64,000 nt of DNA, taken from contig JACKCT010000002.1 of assembly GCA_020633895.1 (NCBI GenBank), forward strand, positions 454,578-518,577, written 5' to 3'. Shown piece after piece: positions 40,834 through 50,065 of this stretch (its first letter is position 1; the number at the start of each line of letters is the position of its first letter). Origin of the DNA: Deltaproteobacteria bacterium (lineage in GTDB: Bacteria; Lernaellota; Lernaellaia; JACKCT01). The position numbers and the translations under genes were made by a program. The notes under the pieces are model-generated. The model was given only the letters and a program-made list of their open reading frames with translations, searched no databases and was not told the DNA's origin.

Positions 40834-41721
40834 TCACTTCTTCAATTCGCTACGCTTGCGCGGCTGCTGCTCCGGCGGGCCCTGGCTGTAATCGCCGAAG
40901 GGGCCGTCGCGGCGGATCACCGCCTCCTTGACGCCTTCGGTCATCGCGACGCGCACGAATTCCCGGCCCTCGCGGGTGTTGCGCATGGCGCCGTCCAGAA
41001 TCGGCCCCAGGGTCTGCGTGCTTTGCAGGCCCATATTGTCGTAGGCCTGATTGACGATCAGCTTCATCGAGACCAACTGCGTCAGGGGGATTTTCGCAAG
41101 CTTTTGCGCCAGGTTTTCGACGTAGTCGTCCAGTTCCTCCAGCGGCACGGCAAAGTTGATCAGTTCGATGCGCGCCGCCTCCGCCCCGCTGATCCATTCG
41201 CCGGTCAGGGCGTAATATTTCGCCTTCGCCAGACCCAGGCGATACACCCACATGCCCGACAGATGGCATCCCCAAACGCGGGAGTAGGGCGTGCCGAAGC
41301 GGGCGTCTTCCGAGGCGACGATCAGATCCGCGCACAGCGCCATTTCCGATCCCCCGCCCACGCAGTAACCATGCACCTTCGCGATCGTCGGCTTGAGCCC
41401 GCGCCACAGGCCCATGAAGGAGTGGAGATAGCTCGTGTACTGATTCGTGACGCTGTGGTGGTCGACGCCGGGGTCGTAGCCGTCCTCGGTCAGACCCGGG
41501 AAGTGCTCCAACCCGCCGGAAAAATCGAACCCGCCGCAGAAGCTGTCCCCCGCGCCCTCCAGAATGATGATCTTCACCTCGTCGTCCCGATTGGCGCGCT
41601 TGAGCAGGTCGTCGAGTTCGTCGAGCATCTCCAGACGCAGGGTGTTGTACTTCTCCGGGCGATTGAGCGTGATGGTCGCGATCGGACCGCGTTTGGCGTA
41701 TTTGACCATTTCTTCAGGCAT
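40834..41721 (-). CDS. Crotonase (enoyl-CoA hydratase/isomerase) family protein
   Basis: 295 aa from ATG 41721 with GGGAGA upstream. The crotonase fold signatures are present: the first oxyanion-hole loop CGGFDFSGG and the second YCVGGGSEMALCADLIVAS. The first catalytic Glu position (GGGSE) is kept, but the second, normally Glu in GxPE, is Tyr (GTPYSRV). It may not be a classic hydratase; isomerase, lyase or hydrolase activity is possible. A tail of about 15 residues (PPEQQPRKRSELKK) is basic. It is monocistronic and lies inside the radical SAM region. Confidence 0.85.
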   Translation of the reverse strand: MPEEMVKYAKRGPIATITLNRPEKYNTLRLEMLDELDDLLKRANRDDEVKIIILEGAGDSFCGGFDFSGGLEHFPGLTEDGYDPGVDHHSVTNQYTSYLHSFMGLWRGLKPTIAKVHGYCVGGGSEMALCADLIVASEDARFGTPYSRVWGCHLSGMWVYRLGLAKAKYYALTGEWISGAEAARIELINFAVPLEELDDYVENLAQKLAKIPLTQLVSMKLIVNQAYDNMGLQSTQTLGPILDGAMRNTREGREFVRVAMTEGVKEAVIRRDGPFGDYSQGPPEQQPRKRSELKK

Positions 41722-41851
41722 CGATGTCTCCCTTTTTCGGGTGCCACACTCTTAGGCCGCTGTCAGGCGGACAAGGGTGTGATTTGACGGCAAATGTCAC
41801 ACCTTCTCTCGGACGATGTCCTCGCGAAAGTGTGGCACCCACACCGGCGAA

Positions 41852-43567
41852 TCAACTTGTGCCCTTACGTTTGAGCACGACAAAATACGTCGATTCGCAC
41901 TCGTCCGCCTCGGTGTAGTTCTCGTCCACGTATTCCTTCAATTCTTCGAACAACGGCGCGTGTTCCGCGATATGCACCCACACCTCCTCGGGCGGCTCGT
42001 CGGGGGGCGGCGGGGGCGGCGGCAGGTCGAAGGTGACGATGTAGCGCGGCTTGTGTTCCTCCAGGTCGCGGATCAAACGCTCCCGCTCGCGCAACACACG
42101 CCGGTCCTCGCTGACGTGCCAGCGCCCCGAGCCGCGCGGCAGGTCGGTCGCCACGTCGAAATACATGAAATGCCGCGTCGGCGCGTTGAGGCCCGAATAA
42201 AAATAGATTTGCGGGATGTAGTCCCACACGTAGATCGTGTCATCCGCGGACGCGTGTTCGCGCAGGCACTCGCCCAGGTGCTTGGCCCGGTCGGAGAAGG
42301 CCGAGTATCGGGGCACGGGCGTGTTGCGCCAGAAGAAGTCCGATTCCTCGGTCCATTCCACTTGGCCGATGTCGCCGCGCATCTCCTTGGCCTTGGCGGC
42401 CAGCTCGAATTCGACGCGGATGTCGTTGCCGGCCGTGGGAAAGATGACGGCAAACGCCGCCAATTTCAGCGCCCAATGCACCTGAGGCAGCGCGAAGACC
42501 CGCCCGACCCATCGCCCGGCCATGACCGCCAGCGCGGGGATGAGCAGCATGTAATAGTGATCGAAAAATTTGGTGCCCGCGAAGACCGCCAGGAAGCTGG
42601 CGAAGATGTAGGCCCGCAGCAGGACTTTGCCTTCGGCGGGTGGCGGGGCGTCGTCGCCCTTGGGCGTGGGCAGGGGGATGATGCCCAGCAGCGCCACGCC
42701 CCAGAGGGTGCGGGTATTTTGCAGGAAGGGCAGGAGGCTGTCCTTGAACTGGATGTTGAGGAAACCCCAGCCCTCCGTGGACGCGTAGCCCACGTAGTTG
42801 GACGGGTTGAGGTTGTCGATCATCGCCGCCAGGCCGCCGTGGGCCGCGAAGAAGGCCATGACGGGAATCGTCGCGCCGATGCCCCCGGCGACGTAAAACG
42901 CCACGGCCTTGGGCACCGAGTAGACCTTGCGGTTGCGCGGCGCGTTCATGGACTCTTCGATGATCGCCAGGCCGAACATGATGACGTGCATCGCGGCTTG
43001 CTGCTTGAACATGACCGCCGTGGACGCCAGTACCCCGGCCCCGATCAGCATCCACGCCCGCTGTACCTTGGCCGAATAGGCGATCTGCAAAAGGAGAAAC
43101 AGGCAGATCGTCGGGAGCAGCGTCCACGTCTCGAAGTTGGCGCACAGGCCGTTGCCCATGGAGACGACGGAGTAGGTCGTGTAGAAAAACGCCGTCGCCG
43201 TCGCCCCGGCCAGGTTGGTCAGCCGCCATCCCACGGCAAAAATCGCCAGCATGCACAGCACGTGGTAGGCGATCGTAAATCCGCTGACGACGGCCATCGT
43301 CTTGCCGAAATACGTGAACAGAAAGTGGAACAGGAAATACGTCCCCGGCGGCTTGGTCTCCACGGCGTTGGCGTAGATGGAGCCGGGCTGGGTGAGGAAT
43401 TGGGAGCTGTAGGCCGCGCCGCCCACGTCCGGATCGCAGATGACATCCGTCGTCAGCGGCAGACGTAGGAAGACCGTCAGGCGAAAAAGGACGAAGACGA
43501 CCGTCGCCGCGACGGCGTACACGGCCACCCGTTTCCAGGGAATCTGAGCGAAATTAATGGGCCACAA
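41852..43567 (-). CDS. GT-C type membrane glycosyltransferase (PMT/ArnT-like)
   Basis: 571 aa from TTG 43567 (no good ribosome site, so the start is uncertain; GTG near 43528 is an option). The first loop has DVICDPDVGGAAYSS, with acidic residues, and ETKPPGTYFLFHFLF, a KPPG motif seen in PMT/ArnT-like enzymes. About ten membrane helices follow. The C-terminal ~150-residue soluble domain includes a poly-Pro segment (PPPPPPPDEPPEE). It lies 4 bp after the B12 radical SAM gene at 43572-45026, so it is translationally coupled to it. Confidence 0.85.
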   Translation of the reverse strand: MWPINFAQIPWKRVAVYAVAATVVFVLFRLTVFLRLPLTTDVICDPDVGGAAYSSQFLTQPGSIYANAVETKPPGTYFLFHFLFTYFGKTMAVVSGFTIAYHVLCMLAIFAVGWRLTNLAGATATAFFYTTYSVVSMGNGLCANFETWTLLPTICLFLLLQIAYSAKVQRAWMLIGAGVLASTAVMFKQQAAMHVIMFGLAIIEESMNAPRNRKVYSVPKAVAFYVAGGIGATIPVMAFFAAHGGLAAMIDNLNPSNYVGYASTEGWGFLNIQFKDSLLPFLQNTRTLWGVALLGIIPLPTPKGDDAPPPAEGKVLLRAYIFASFLAVFAGTKFFDHYYMLLIPALAVMAGRWVGRVFALPQVHWALKLAAFAVIFPTAGNDIRVEFELAAKAKEMRGDIGQVEWTEESDFFWRNTPVPRYSAFSDRAKHLGECLREHASADDTIYVWDYIPQIYFYSGLNAPTRHFMYFDVATDLPRGSGRWHVSEDRRVLRERERLIRDLEEHKPRYIVTFDLPPPPPPPDEPPEEVWVHIAEHAPLFEELKEYVDENYTEADECESTYFVVLKRKGTS

Positions 43568-43571
43568 TTCG

Positions 43572-45026
43572 TTAAGATATACTGAACAGGCGTAGGAAGA
43601 TAGCCTTCTCCGGCATCAATCCGAACCAACGTTTCGCCATGCGCCAGCGGGCCACCGGTCGGTAGATCTTCGCCAGCGCCCGGATGACGGGATGGGTGTC
43701 GTAGACCTCGAGTTTGCGGTCGATGAAGATCGACAGGAAATACACCGACTGGCGCAGGTTGCGCTCGGTGGACGTCAACCAGGGCGTCGTATTATTCCCC
43801 GAATGCAGTCCCTTCCAATCCTCGATGCGCTTGGGCGGCGCGAAGCCGCGCTTTTCCGCCTCGGCGAACAGGTCGGTGCCGGGGTAGGGGGCGTAGATAT
43901 AGAACGGCGAAACCAGGGTGTCCGGGTTCTCCTTGATGATCCGCATGCCCAGGTCGATGGTCATGGACAGATCCTCGGGCCGCTCGTAGGGCGTGCCGGT
44001 CATGAAGTTGAACCAGGCGGTGATGCCCGCGTCCTTGCAGTTCTTGTTGATGTTCAGGATCTTCTCGGACGAGGTGATCTTCAGGACCTTTTTGAGCAGC
44101 TCCTGGGAGCCCGACTCGGCGCCCATGTCGAGCCGCTCGCAACCGGCCGCCCGCAGCTTCTTGAAATCTTCGGGCTTCATCGCACCGATGACGCCGATGT
44201 GCGCCCCCTGGACCTGCCAGCTAAAAGGCGAGCCCCGGTCGATCAGGCCGTCAAGGATTTCGTGCGTCCGGGACCGATTGCCGAAGAAATTGTCGTCCAC
44301 GATGGACAGATGCTTCACCTCGGGGAAGCGATCGCGCAGGGAATCGAGCATCCCCAGGACCTTTTGGGAAGTCTGCCCCCGCCAATGCCGCTTGTGGTAC
44401 GAGTTGTTGTAGCAATAAGTGCAGGCCGACTGGCAGCCCCGGCTGGTTTCCAGATAGACCGACGGGCGGCCCTTGACAAGAAACCACGGATTGCGCCGCA
44501 GCAGTTCGAAGGGAATGTCGGGGAACTCGTTCATGTCCATGAACGGACGTGTCGGGTTGTGGCGGATCTTACCGTCCTTGCGCAGGCTGATGCCCTCGAC
44601 GTCGTCCACGCTTCGGCCGTCGGCCAGGCGATCCATGATGATTTCGAAGGTTCGCTCCCCCTCGAAACGCACCACATAGTCCACGCTCTCTTCCTCAAGC
44701 ACCTGGTCGGGGAAGAGGGTGCCGTGGATGCCGCCCCAGATGACGGGCAGGTCGGGCTTCTTGGCCTTGACGTGGCGGGTGATCTCGATGGACGAAAAGA
44801 TCTGGTCGCCGGTGATGCTGGTGGTGCCGATGGCCGTGGCGCCGTCGTCGATGAACCGGTCCAGCGTCGCGCGCCAATCCTTATCCTGACGCACATCCAC
44901 GATATGCACGTCGTGCTTCTTGGCGACAAACCGCGCCGCGCACAAAAGCTGGATCGGCGGCGTGGGCAACGCCTTGCCCGCGTCGAAGATATTCGTCTGC
45001 GGCTGAACCAGTACGACAAGTCCCAT
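43572..45026 (-). CDS. B12-binding-domain radical SAM protein (2)
   Basis: 484 aa from ATG 45026, chosen because upstream in-frame codons run into repeat DNA. It opens with MGLVVLVQPQTNIFDAG and a cobalamin-type Rossmann domain (WGGIHGTLFPDQ, VRFEGERTFE). The SAM cluster site is ETSRGCQSACTYCYN (Cys198, 202, 205). MGAESGSQELLKKV and FNFMTGTPYERPED are standard BchE-like segments. The C-terminus is the ~80-residue module shared by the cluster. It is in an operon with the GT-C gene immediately downstream. Confidence 0.9.
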   Translation of the reverse strand: MGLVVLVQPQTNIFDAGKALPTPPIQLLCAARFVAKKHDVHIVDVRQDKDWRATLDRFIDDGATAIGTTSITGDQIFSSIEITRHVKAKKPDLPVIWGGIHGTLFPDQVLEEESVDYVVRFEGERTFEIIMDRLADGRSVDDVEGISLRKDGKIRHNPTRPFMDMNEFPDIPFELLRRNPWFLVKGRPSVYLETSRGCQSACTYCYNNSYHKRHWRGQTSQKVLGMLDSLRDRFPEVKHLSIVDDNFFGNRSRTHEILDGLIDRGSPFSWQVQGAHIGVIGAMKPEDFKKLRAAGCERLDMGAESGSQELLKKVLKITSSEKILNINKNCKDAGITAWFNFMTGTPYERPEDLSMTIDLGMRIIKENPDTLVSPFYIYAPYPGTDLFAEAEKRGFAPPKRIEDWKGLHSGNNTTPWLTSTERNLRQSVYFLSIFIDRKLEVYDTHPVIRALAKIYRPVARWRMAKRWFGLMPEKAIFLRLFSIS

Positions 45027-45216
45027 GGGCCCGTATCTTAGGCGGCGGACACGTCCAGGCCAAGGCCGGGCGACGTTCGCGGGCGACAACGGTGGGATTC
45101 CTGACGAAATCGTGCCCTCGTCGGCACGGACTGACGGATGCCGGGGGCATCCTGCAAGCCGGCGCGGCGCCGAAAATGCCTTGGTGGAAGTCGCTTCGCT
45201 CCGACTTTCAATAATC

Positions 45217-45286
45217 GTTGTCATCCCGAACGACTTGTCCGCCGCAGCCTTGGCGGAGGCGGAAGTGAGGGACCGCTCGCGCGTTG
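45217..45286. repeat. Dispersed repeat B, copy with internal insertion
   Basis: TTGTCATCCCGAAC starts the copy and GAAGTGAGGGACCGCTCGCG CG ends it. Between them about 33 bp, including a CGCCGCAGCCTTGGCGGAGGC segment, are inserted relative to the 36986 copy. Confidence 0.65.
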
Positions 45287-45315
45287 TTCGTCGGCGATGG
45301 CATCCATTTGCCCAA

Positions 45316-45470
45316 ACAGAGCCCCAAGCGTCAGCGCGGGGTCGTCAAGCCTTTTGACCCGCCGATGTCGAACAATCTAAGAGCCTTGTTCGCGAACCGC
45401 TACGACAACCCCTCCCTGGTCCTCCTTCGCCAAGACTACGGCGTACAAGCAGGTCGGGGCTGCGTTCAGT
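45316..45470. repeat. Dispersed repeat A, near full-length copy
   Basis: The left end is CAGAGCCCCAAGCGTCAGCG. The right side has GACAACCCCTCCCTGG, CGCCAAGACTACGGCG and a decayed right end GGTCGGGGCTGCG. The order and spacing match 27753-27930. Confidence 0.65.
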
Positions 45471-45533
45471 CGGGGATAAATCGAATTGCGCCTCATCCGA
45501 GCATTCTTGACAGCATCCGACCCCAATGCTCCC

Positions 45534-46823
45534 ATGCCTCCCATGGCGGGTGGGACGCAATGGCCCGGCGGGCCTCCTTTAGTAGGCTACGTGCTGGCGG
45601 CCGTGGGCGGATTTTTTTTCGCGGCGCTGATTTTCGGGGCGTTCGGCGGCAATCCCTTTCGCTTGCCGCCCTCGGGAGACGGTTCGCTGACCCTCTATGC
45701 CCCCAACCGAATGCCTTTGCCCACCACGCAAGACGAAATCGAACAGACCGAACGCTGCGCCGTCGCCTGCGACCACGTGGTCGAGTGCGGGATGGTGCCT
45801 TCGATGGACCTGTGCCTGCCCTGGTGCCTGGACGACTGGTCGAAATCCGAGGCCGAATGCGCCGCCGAAACCCCCTGCGACCTGATCGAGACGGTCTGTT
45901 TCGGCGAGACGGACGAGCAGGTCTGCGAGCGTGTCTGCGAACACACCGAGGACTGCGTTTGGCGGGTGGGCATGGACGAGGAGGCCTGCCGGGAGGAATG
46001 TGTCCAGCGTTGGAGCGTCGAGCAGCGGGAATGCCTGCTGTCGGCGGACTGCATCGACGGGTATCAGGAATGTCTGGCGTTTCAGGACGACGTGCCCTGC
46101 GCCAATGTCTGCCAAAAGCTGACGGCGTGCGAATGGATCGGCGAGGACGAGGCGGATCTGTGCGCCGCCATGTGCGAGGACGAACTCGACCCGCGCCAAC
46201 GGGACTGCATCATGGCCCAGGAATGCGACGAGACCGAGGCGGTATGCCTGGCGGGATTGCTGCCCGAGCCCATGTGCGCCGACGCGTGCGAAACGGCGGC
46301 CCTTTGCGACATGCTGACCGTTCCGGCGATCGACTGCCCCACCGTCTGCGAGACTGAGTGGGACGAGGAACTGGCCGTGTGCCTGGCCAATGTGTCCGAC
46401 TGCGACGGCGCGGCCCAGTGCCTGTCTCTGGAACGGGTGCAGTGCGCCGAGTTGTGCGTGCGGGTGGTGGAGTGCGGCTATGTGCCGCTGGAGGAATACG
46501 CCGGGTGCGAGGCCGGATGCCCGACGGATTTCACCGTGGATGAGCGGGAATGCATGCTGGCCGCCGATTGCGAGGGCATGGACGCGTGCCTGATCGCCGA
46601 GGACGAGGTGAGTTCGGCCGAGCGACGGCAGGAATGCCGGGTGGCGTGTTCGCGTCTGGCGGCCTGCGGCGAAGTGACCACGGCGGAATTGATCGACTGT
46701 GTGGACGAGTGTGAGGAGGCGTGGACGACGGTGCGGGTGAACTGCGTCAACGAGGCGGGCTCCTGCGACGCGATCGTGGAGACGTGCATGGGCGAGGCCC
46801 CGACGCCGGAGACGGCCCCGTGA
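45534..46823 (+). CDS. Membrane-anchored protein of six tandem 8-Cys repeats
   Basis: About 429 aa. The start is uncertain: ATG 45534 or 45543, or TTG 45486, all without a clear ribosome site. An N-terminal helix (VGYVLAAVGGFFFAALIFG) anchors it. From about residue 72 there are six repeats of about 55 residues, each with eight Cys in the pattern CX3CX5CX8-10CX3CX10CX5-6CX5-6C, strongly acidic between the cysteines. The 48 Cys fit a disulfide-rich or metal-binding extracellular array. The next gene starts with GTG overlapping its stop. The family is unrecognised. Confidence 0.85.
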   Translation: MPPMAGGTQWPGGPPLVGYVLAAVGGFFFAALIFGAFGGNPFRLPPSGDGSLTLYAPNRMPLPTTQDEIEQTERCAVACDHVVECGMVPSMDLCLPWCLDDWSKSEAECAAETPCDLIETVCFGETDEQVCERVCEHTEDCVWRVGMDEEACREECVQRWSVEQRECLLSADCIDGYQECLAFQDDVPCANVCQKLTACEWIGEDEADLCAAMCEDELDPRQRDCIMAQECDETEAVCLAGLLPEPMCADACETAALCDMLTVPAIDCPTVCETEWDEELAVCLANVSDCDGAAQCLSLERVQCAELCVRVVECGYVPLEEYAGCEAGCPTDFTVDERECMLAADCEGMDACLIAEDEVSSAERRQECRVACSRLAACGEVTTAELIDCVDECEEAWTTVRVNCVNEAGSCDAIVETCMGEAPTPETAP

Positions 46824-48508
46824 CCGAAGAAATCCCGATTCCCGCCGCCGCCGACCGTTTCGGGCGCAATCCGGCCGCCCATTTGACGGCCCTGGGGATG
46901 ATCGTCGCGTTTTGCGTCGTGAATCTGTGGCTTTGCCATCGCAAGTACCTCACCTTGGACGTCACGCATTTCGACCTTCTGCATGTATTGCAGTTTTACG
47001 GCTACGTGCGCGAAGGCGGCTTCAGCAACCTCATCAACCACGAGCCTTATCTGTTCTTCGCGGTCATCCAGGAGCCGAGCCACCTGCTGGGCATCCTGAC
47101 CTTCGTGCTCTGGCGCGGCCCCTACGGCCTTTTCGCGTTGCAGACGCTCTATTTCGGCGTCGGTTTCTACCTGGTCTATCGCATTCTCGTGTTCGGGATC
47201 GGGCGGCCGTGGGTGGCGCTGGCGCCGCTGGCGGGGCTATTGGCCAACCCCTATCTCTGGTGCTTCGCCAGCCTGGGATTTCGGCCGAATCTGTCGGCGA
47301 TTCCGTTTTTTCTGGCCTTCGTCTACCTGGATCAGCGAGGCAAAAAGCAGACCGCCCTGATGATGCTGATCCTGGCGGGGCTGGCCAAGCTGACGCTCAT
47401 GTTTTCGTTTTCGATCATGGGCCTGGGCTTTTGGTTGTTCCGGCTCGACAAGCGCAACGGCCGCCGGATCTTTCTGTGGTGCCTGGCGATTTTCCTGGCC
47501 ATGGGCATCGGCTCGGCAATCGCGAAGAACGTCTTGCATCTGACCATCACCACCGACCGGATGCACCTGTCGGCCTACGGCGAGACGGCCGGTGAGGTGG
47601 TGACGACGCTTTTGACCAAGCCCGGCGTCGTCCTGGGCGAGGTGATCAACACGGCGAATCTGGCCAACGTCCTTTTTATGGCGTCCTTCGCGTTCCTGCC
47701 TCTGCTGGGTGGGCGATATCTGTTGTGCCTGGTGTCCGAATTCGGCCTGGTGTTGCTGTCCACCACGTCCTTGCAAGCCGAGACGCACTTCAACAACGTC
47801 TACCCGCGCTTCCTTGATCCGCTGGTCTATGTGCACAACAACCATTTTTATCTGACGGGTATCGTCATGGCGACGTACGCCGTGGGGATGGTCGCCCTGT
47901 GGCGCTTCGCGACGGCGAAGCAGCCCCGGTGGCCGGCGGAGGCGTTTGTCGGCGGGGTATCGGTGTTGATGCTGGTGCTGGGCATCTTCTGGCCGGCGTT
48001 GATCGGCGGGCCCAAGCCCCTCAATATCCATTTTGACAAACGCTACTACACGCAAAGCCGGCACGACCGGACGATCTGGCGCTTGACCCAAGACCTCCGG
48101 CCCAACGAAGTGGTGCGTTCCCAGTGGAACCTTTTTCCCAAGGGCGTCTGGACGGCGAAGCAGACCCGCGACCTGGAATGGAACCGGGACAACATCGACG
48201 AGGACGCGATCGTCCTGGATCTATATACCTTCGAGTACCTCATGGACCGGCGGGAATTCCTGGAATTCGTCCAGGAGATGCTGGCTCGCCCCGACTACGG
48301 CGTGGTGGTGTTCGAGGACGGGTTCCTGATGTTGCGCCGAAACGCCCCTCGGGACCAAAACGGCGAAATCGAGGCGTACATCGAGCGCAATTGGGACCTG
48401 CTGATGAGTAATTTCTACCGCCCCTACCGGGACGCCTTCGTGCCCGAACCGACCGTCGGGGACGGGATCTACTCGCCGACGCAGACGCGTTTTGGTCAAG
48501 ATTTCTAG
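46820..48508 (+). CDS. DUF2079-like multi-pass membrane protein
   Basis: 562 aa from GTG 46820, whose codon overlaps the TGA of the preceding gene. About ten helices are present. The first loop FDLLHVLQFYGYVREGGFSN followed by NHEPYLFFAVIQEPSHLL resembles DUF2079 proteins, which belong to the GT-C-like superfamily. The C-terminal ~110 residues are soluble. Translational coupling to the octacysteine protein suggests a joint function, possibly sugar transfer to an exported partner. Confidence 0.8.
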   Translation: MTEEIPIPAAADRFGRNPAAHLTALGMIVAFCVVNLWLCHRKYLTLDVTHFDLLHVLQFYGYVREGGFSNLINHEPYLFFAVIQEPSHLLGILTFVLWRGPYGLFALQTLYFGVGFYLVYRILVFGIGRPWVALAPLAGLLANPYLWCFASLGFRPNLSAIPFFLAFVYLDQRGKKQTALMMLILAGLAKLTLMFSFSIMGLGFWLFRLDKRNGRRIFLWCLAIFLAMGIGSAIAKNVLHLTITTDRMHLSAYGETAGEVVTTLLTKPGVVLGEVINTANLANVLFMASFAFLPLLGGRYLLCLVSEFGLVLLSTTSLQAETHFNNVYPRFLDPLVYVHNNHFYLTGIVMATYAVGMVALWRFATAKQPRWPAEAFVGGVSVLMLVLGIFWPALIGGPKPLNIHFDKRYYTQSRHDRTIWRLTQDLRPNEVVRSQWNLFPKGVWTAKQTRDLEWNRDNIDEDAIVLDLYTFEYLMDRREFLEFVQEMLARPDYGVVVFEDGFLMLRRNAPRDQNGEIEAYIERNWDLLMSNFYRPYRDAFVPEPTVGDGIYSPTQTRFGQDF

Positions 48509-48549
48509 GACTTGTGTTCGGCCTCTTACGCCAAGGAAATTTGCGGTGC

Positions 48550-48578
48550 TGATACAATCTCGCGATCGATTGATCGAT
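48550..48578 (+). promoter_or_regulatory. Candidate promoter and direct repeat before the radical SAM operon
   Basis: An extended -10 (TGA-TACAAT, ending 48558) lies about 40 bp before ATG 48599 and has no good -35. Two copies of GATCGAT (48564 and 48572) follow, which could be an operator or a leader element. Confidence 0.3.
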
Positions 48579-48598
48579 ATCAATTTCGGAGGCACGGG

Positions 48599-50047
48599 AT
48601 GAAGGCGGTCTTGATCCGTCCGGACTCGAACGGCTACGTGACCGCGGCGACGCCGCCGCTGGGTCTGGCGTACCTGCATGCCGGTTTGAAAAAGGCCGGG
48701 GTGGACGTGGAAGTCGCCGACCTGGGCCACCAGGATCTGACCCGTAAGAAGCTCTTCGAGCGTTTGGCGGCCGACCCGCCGGACCTGGTGGGCGTGCAGG
48801 CCTTCACCCGCAGCCTGTTCGCCACCAAGGACGTCATCGACGGCATCGACACCGCCATTCCCAAATCCGTGCCTATCGTGGTGGGCGGACCCCATCCCTC
48901 GGCCCTGCCCACGGAAACCCTCAATGAGATCCCCCGCGCCACCTACGTGCTGACCGGCGAGGCCGACGAGTCTTTGCCCGCCCTGGCGGCGGAATTGGCC
49001 AAGGGCGACCGGGCGAATCCGGAAGCCGTGACCGGCCTCTACTGGCGGGAGAACGGGCAGGTTCGCGGCACGGCCCAGCATCTGCCGCAGGATCTGGACA
49101 GCCTGGGCCACATCGACTGGGACTATATGAAGCCCCTGTCCTACCGGGCCGAGGAATTGACCGGCTTTACCAAGTACACCCCCGCCGCCCAGGTCTACAC
49201 CAGCCGGGGTTGCCCGTATCTGTGCGAATACTGCTCGGTCCACGTGGTCAACGGACGCAAGATCCGGCGGCACAGCGCCGAGTTCGTGCTGGAAGACATG
49301 GAGCGCCTGCACAAGGGCATGGGCTTCCCCGAAATCCGCATCATGGACGACAACTTTCCCACGCAGCGCAAATACGTCCTCGACTTCTGCGAGAAGCTGG
49401 CCGCCAAGAACTGGGATCTGGCCGTGTCCATGCCCTGTGGGGTGCATCTGCAGTTGATCGACGACGAATTGCTCGACGCCCTGAAGTCCATCGGCGTCTA
49501 CGGCGTGGCCGTGGCGGTGGAGGCGGGCTCGGACCGCATCCTCAAGGCGATGAAAAAGGGCATCAACATCAAGCTGGTCAAGGAAAAGACCAAGCTGATC
49601 ACGGCCAAGGGCCTGGACGCGACCGGGTACTTTATCCTGGGCTATCCCACCGAGACCCGCGAAGAGATCAAGACCACGATTAAGCTGTCCCGCTCCCTGG
49701 GCCTGACGCGCGCCCATTACAATGTCTTCATGCCCTTTCCCGGCACGAAGATCACCGAGCGCCTGGAGACCTCGGGCCAGCTTGAGACCATTCCCTGGGA
49801 GCATCACCACTTCGAGAGCGTGAACTTCTCCTATTGCGAAGTCAGCGCCGACGAACTTCGGCGGCTGCGCAAGATGGCGTTGTATTCGTTCTATCTGCGC
49901 CCTCACATCCTGTGGCACTTCCTGACCAAGCTCTCCAGCGCCCGGCAGTTCGTGTTCGTGCTGCGAAAGTTCCTGGAATACACCCAGCTTTCCTGGCCCA
50001 AGCTGCCCTGGCGGCGCACGGCGGCCGCGTCGGCCACGGCCGACTAG
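48599..50047 (+). CDS. B12-binding-domain radical SAM protein (3)
   Basis: 482 aa from ATG 48599 (GGAGG 7 nt before). The N-terminal cobalamin-type domain has ADLGHQDLT (a possible cobalt-ligand His at 44) and VVGGPHPSALP. The radical SAM site is TSRGCPYLCEYCSV (Cys205, 209, 212). It has the conserved IRIMDDNFPTQRKYV and VEAGSDRILKAMKKG segments. The shared C-terminal module is FYLRPHILWHFLTKLSSAR. It is first of five consecutive radical SAM genes on one strand and is closest to the next two. Confidence 0.92.
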   Translation: MKAVLIRPDSNGYVTAATPPLGLAYLHAGLKKAGVDVEVADLGHQDLTRKKLFERLAADPPDLVGVQAFTRSLFATKDVIDGIDTAIPKSVPIVVGGPHPSALPTETLNEIPRATYVLTGEADESLPALAAELAKGDRANPEAVTGLYWRENGQVRGTAQHLPQDLDSLGHIDWDYMKPLSYRAEELTGFTKYTPAAQVYTSRGCPYLCEYCSVHVVNGRKIRRHSAEFVLEDMERLHKGMGFPEIRIMDDNFPTQRKYVLDFCEKLAAKNWDLAVSMPCGVHLQLIDDELLDALKSIGVYGVAVAVEAGSDRILKAMKKGINIKLVKEKTKLITAKGLDATGYFILGYPTETREEIKTTIKLSRSLGLTRAHYNVFMPFPGTKITERLETSGQLETIPWEHHHFESVNFSYCEVSADELRRLRKMALYSFYLRPHILWHFLTKLSSARQFVFVLRKFLEYTQLSWPKLPWRRTAAASATAD

Positions 50048-50065
50048 TCGACTAGGAAACCTGAG

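Larger units (their letters stand above)
45027..45533. other. Repeat-rich divergent intergenic region
   Basis: 507 bp between divergent genes. Repeat B is at 45217-45286 and repeat A at 45316-45470. No gene was recognised. Promoters for both directions must lie here. Confidence 0.7.

Noticed and set aside
42240-43256. Second minus-strand frame inside the GT-C gene
   Set aside because: It lies in another frame of the same gene; it is Arg/His/Gly-rich and has no motif.
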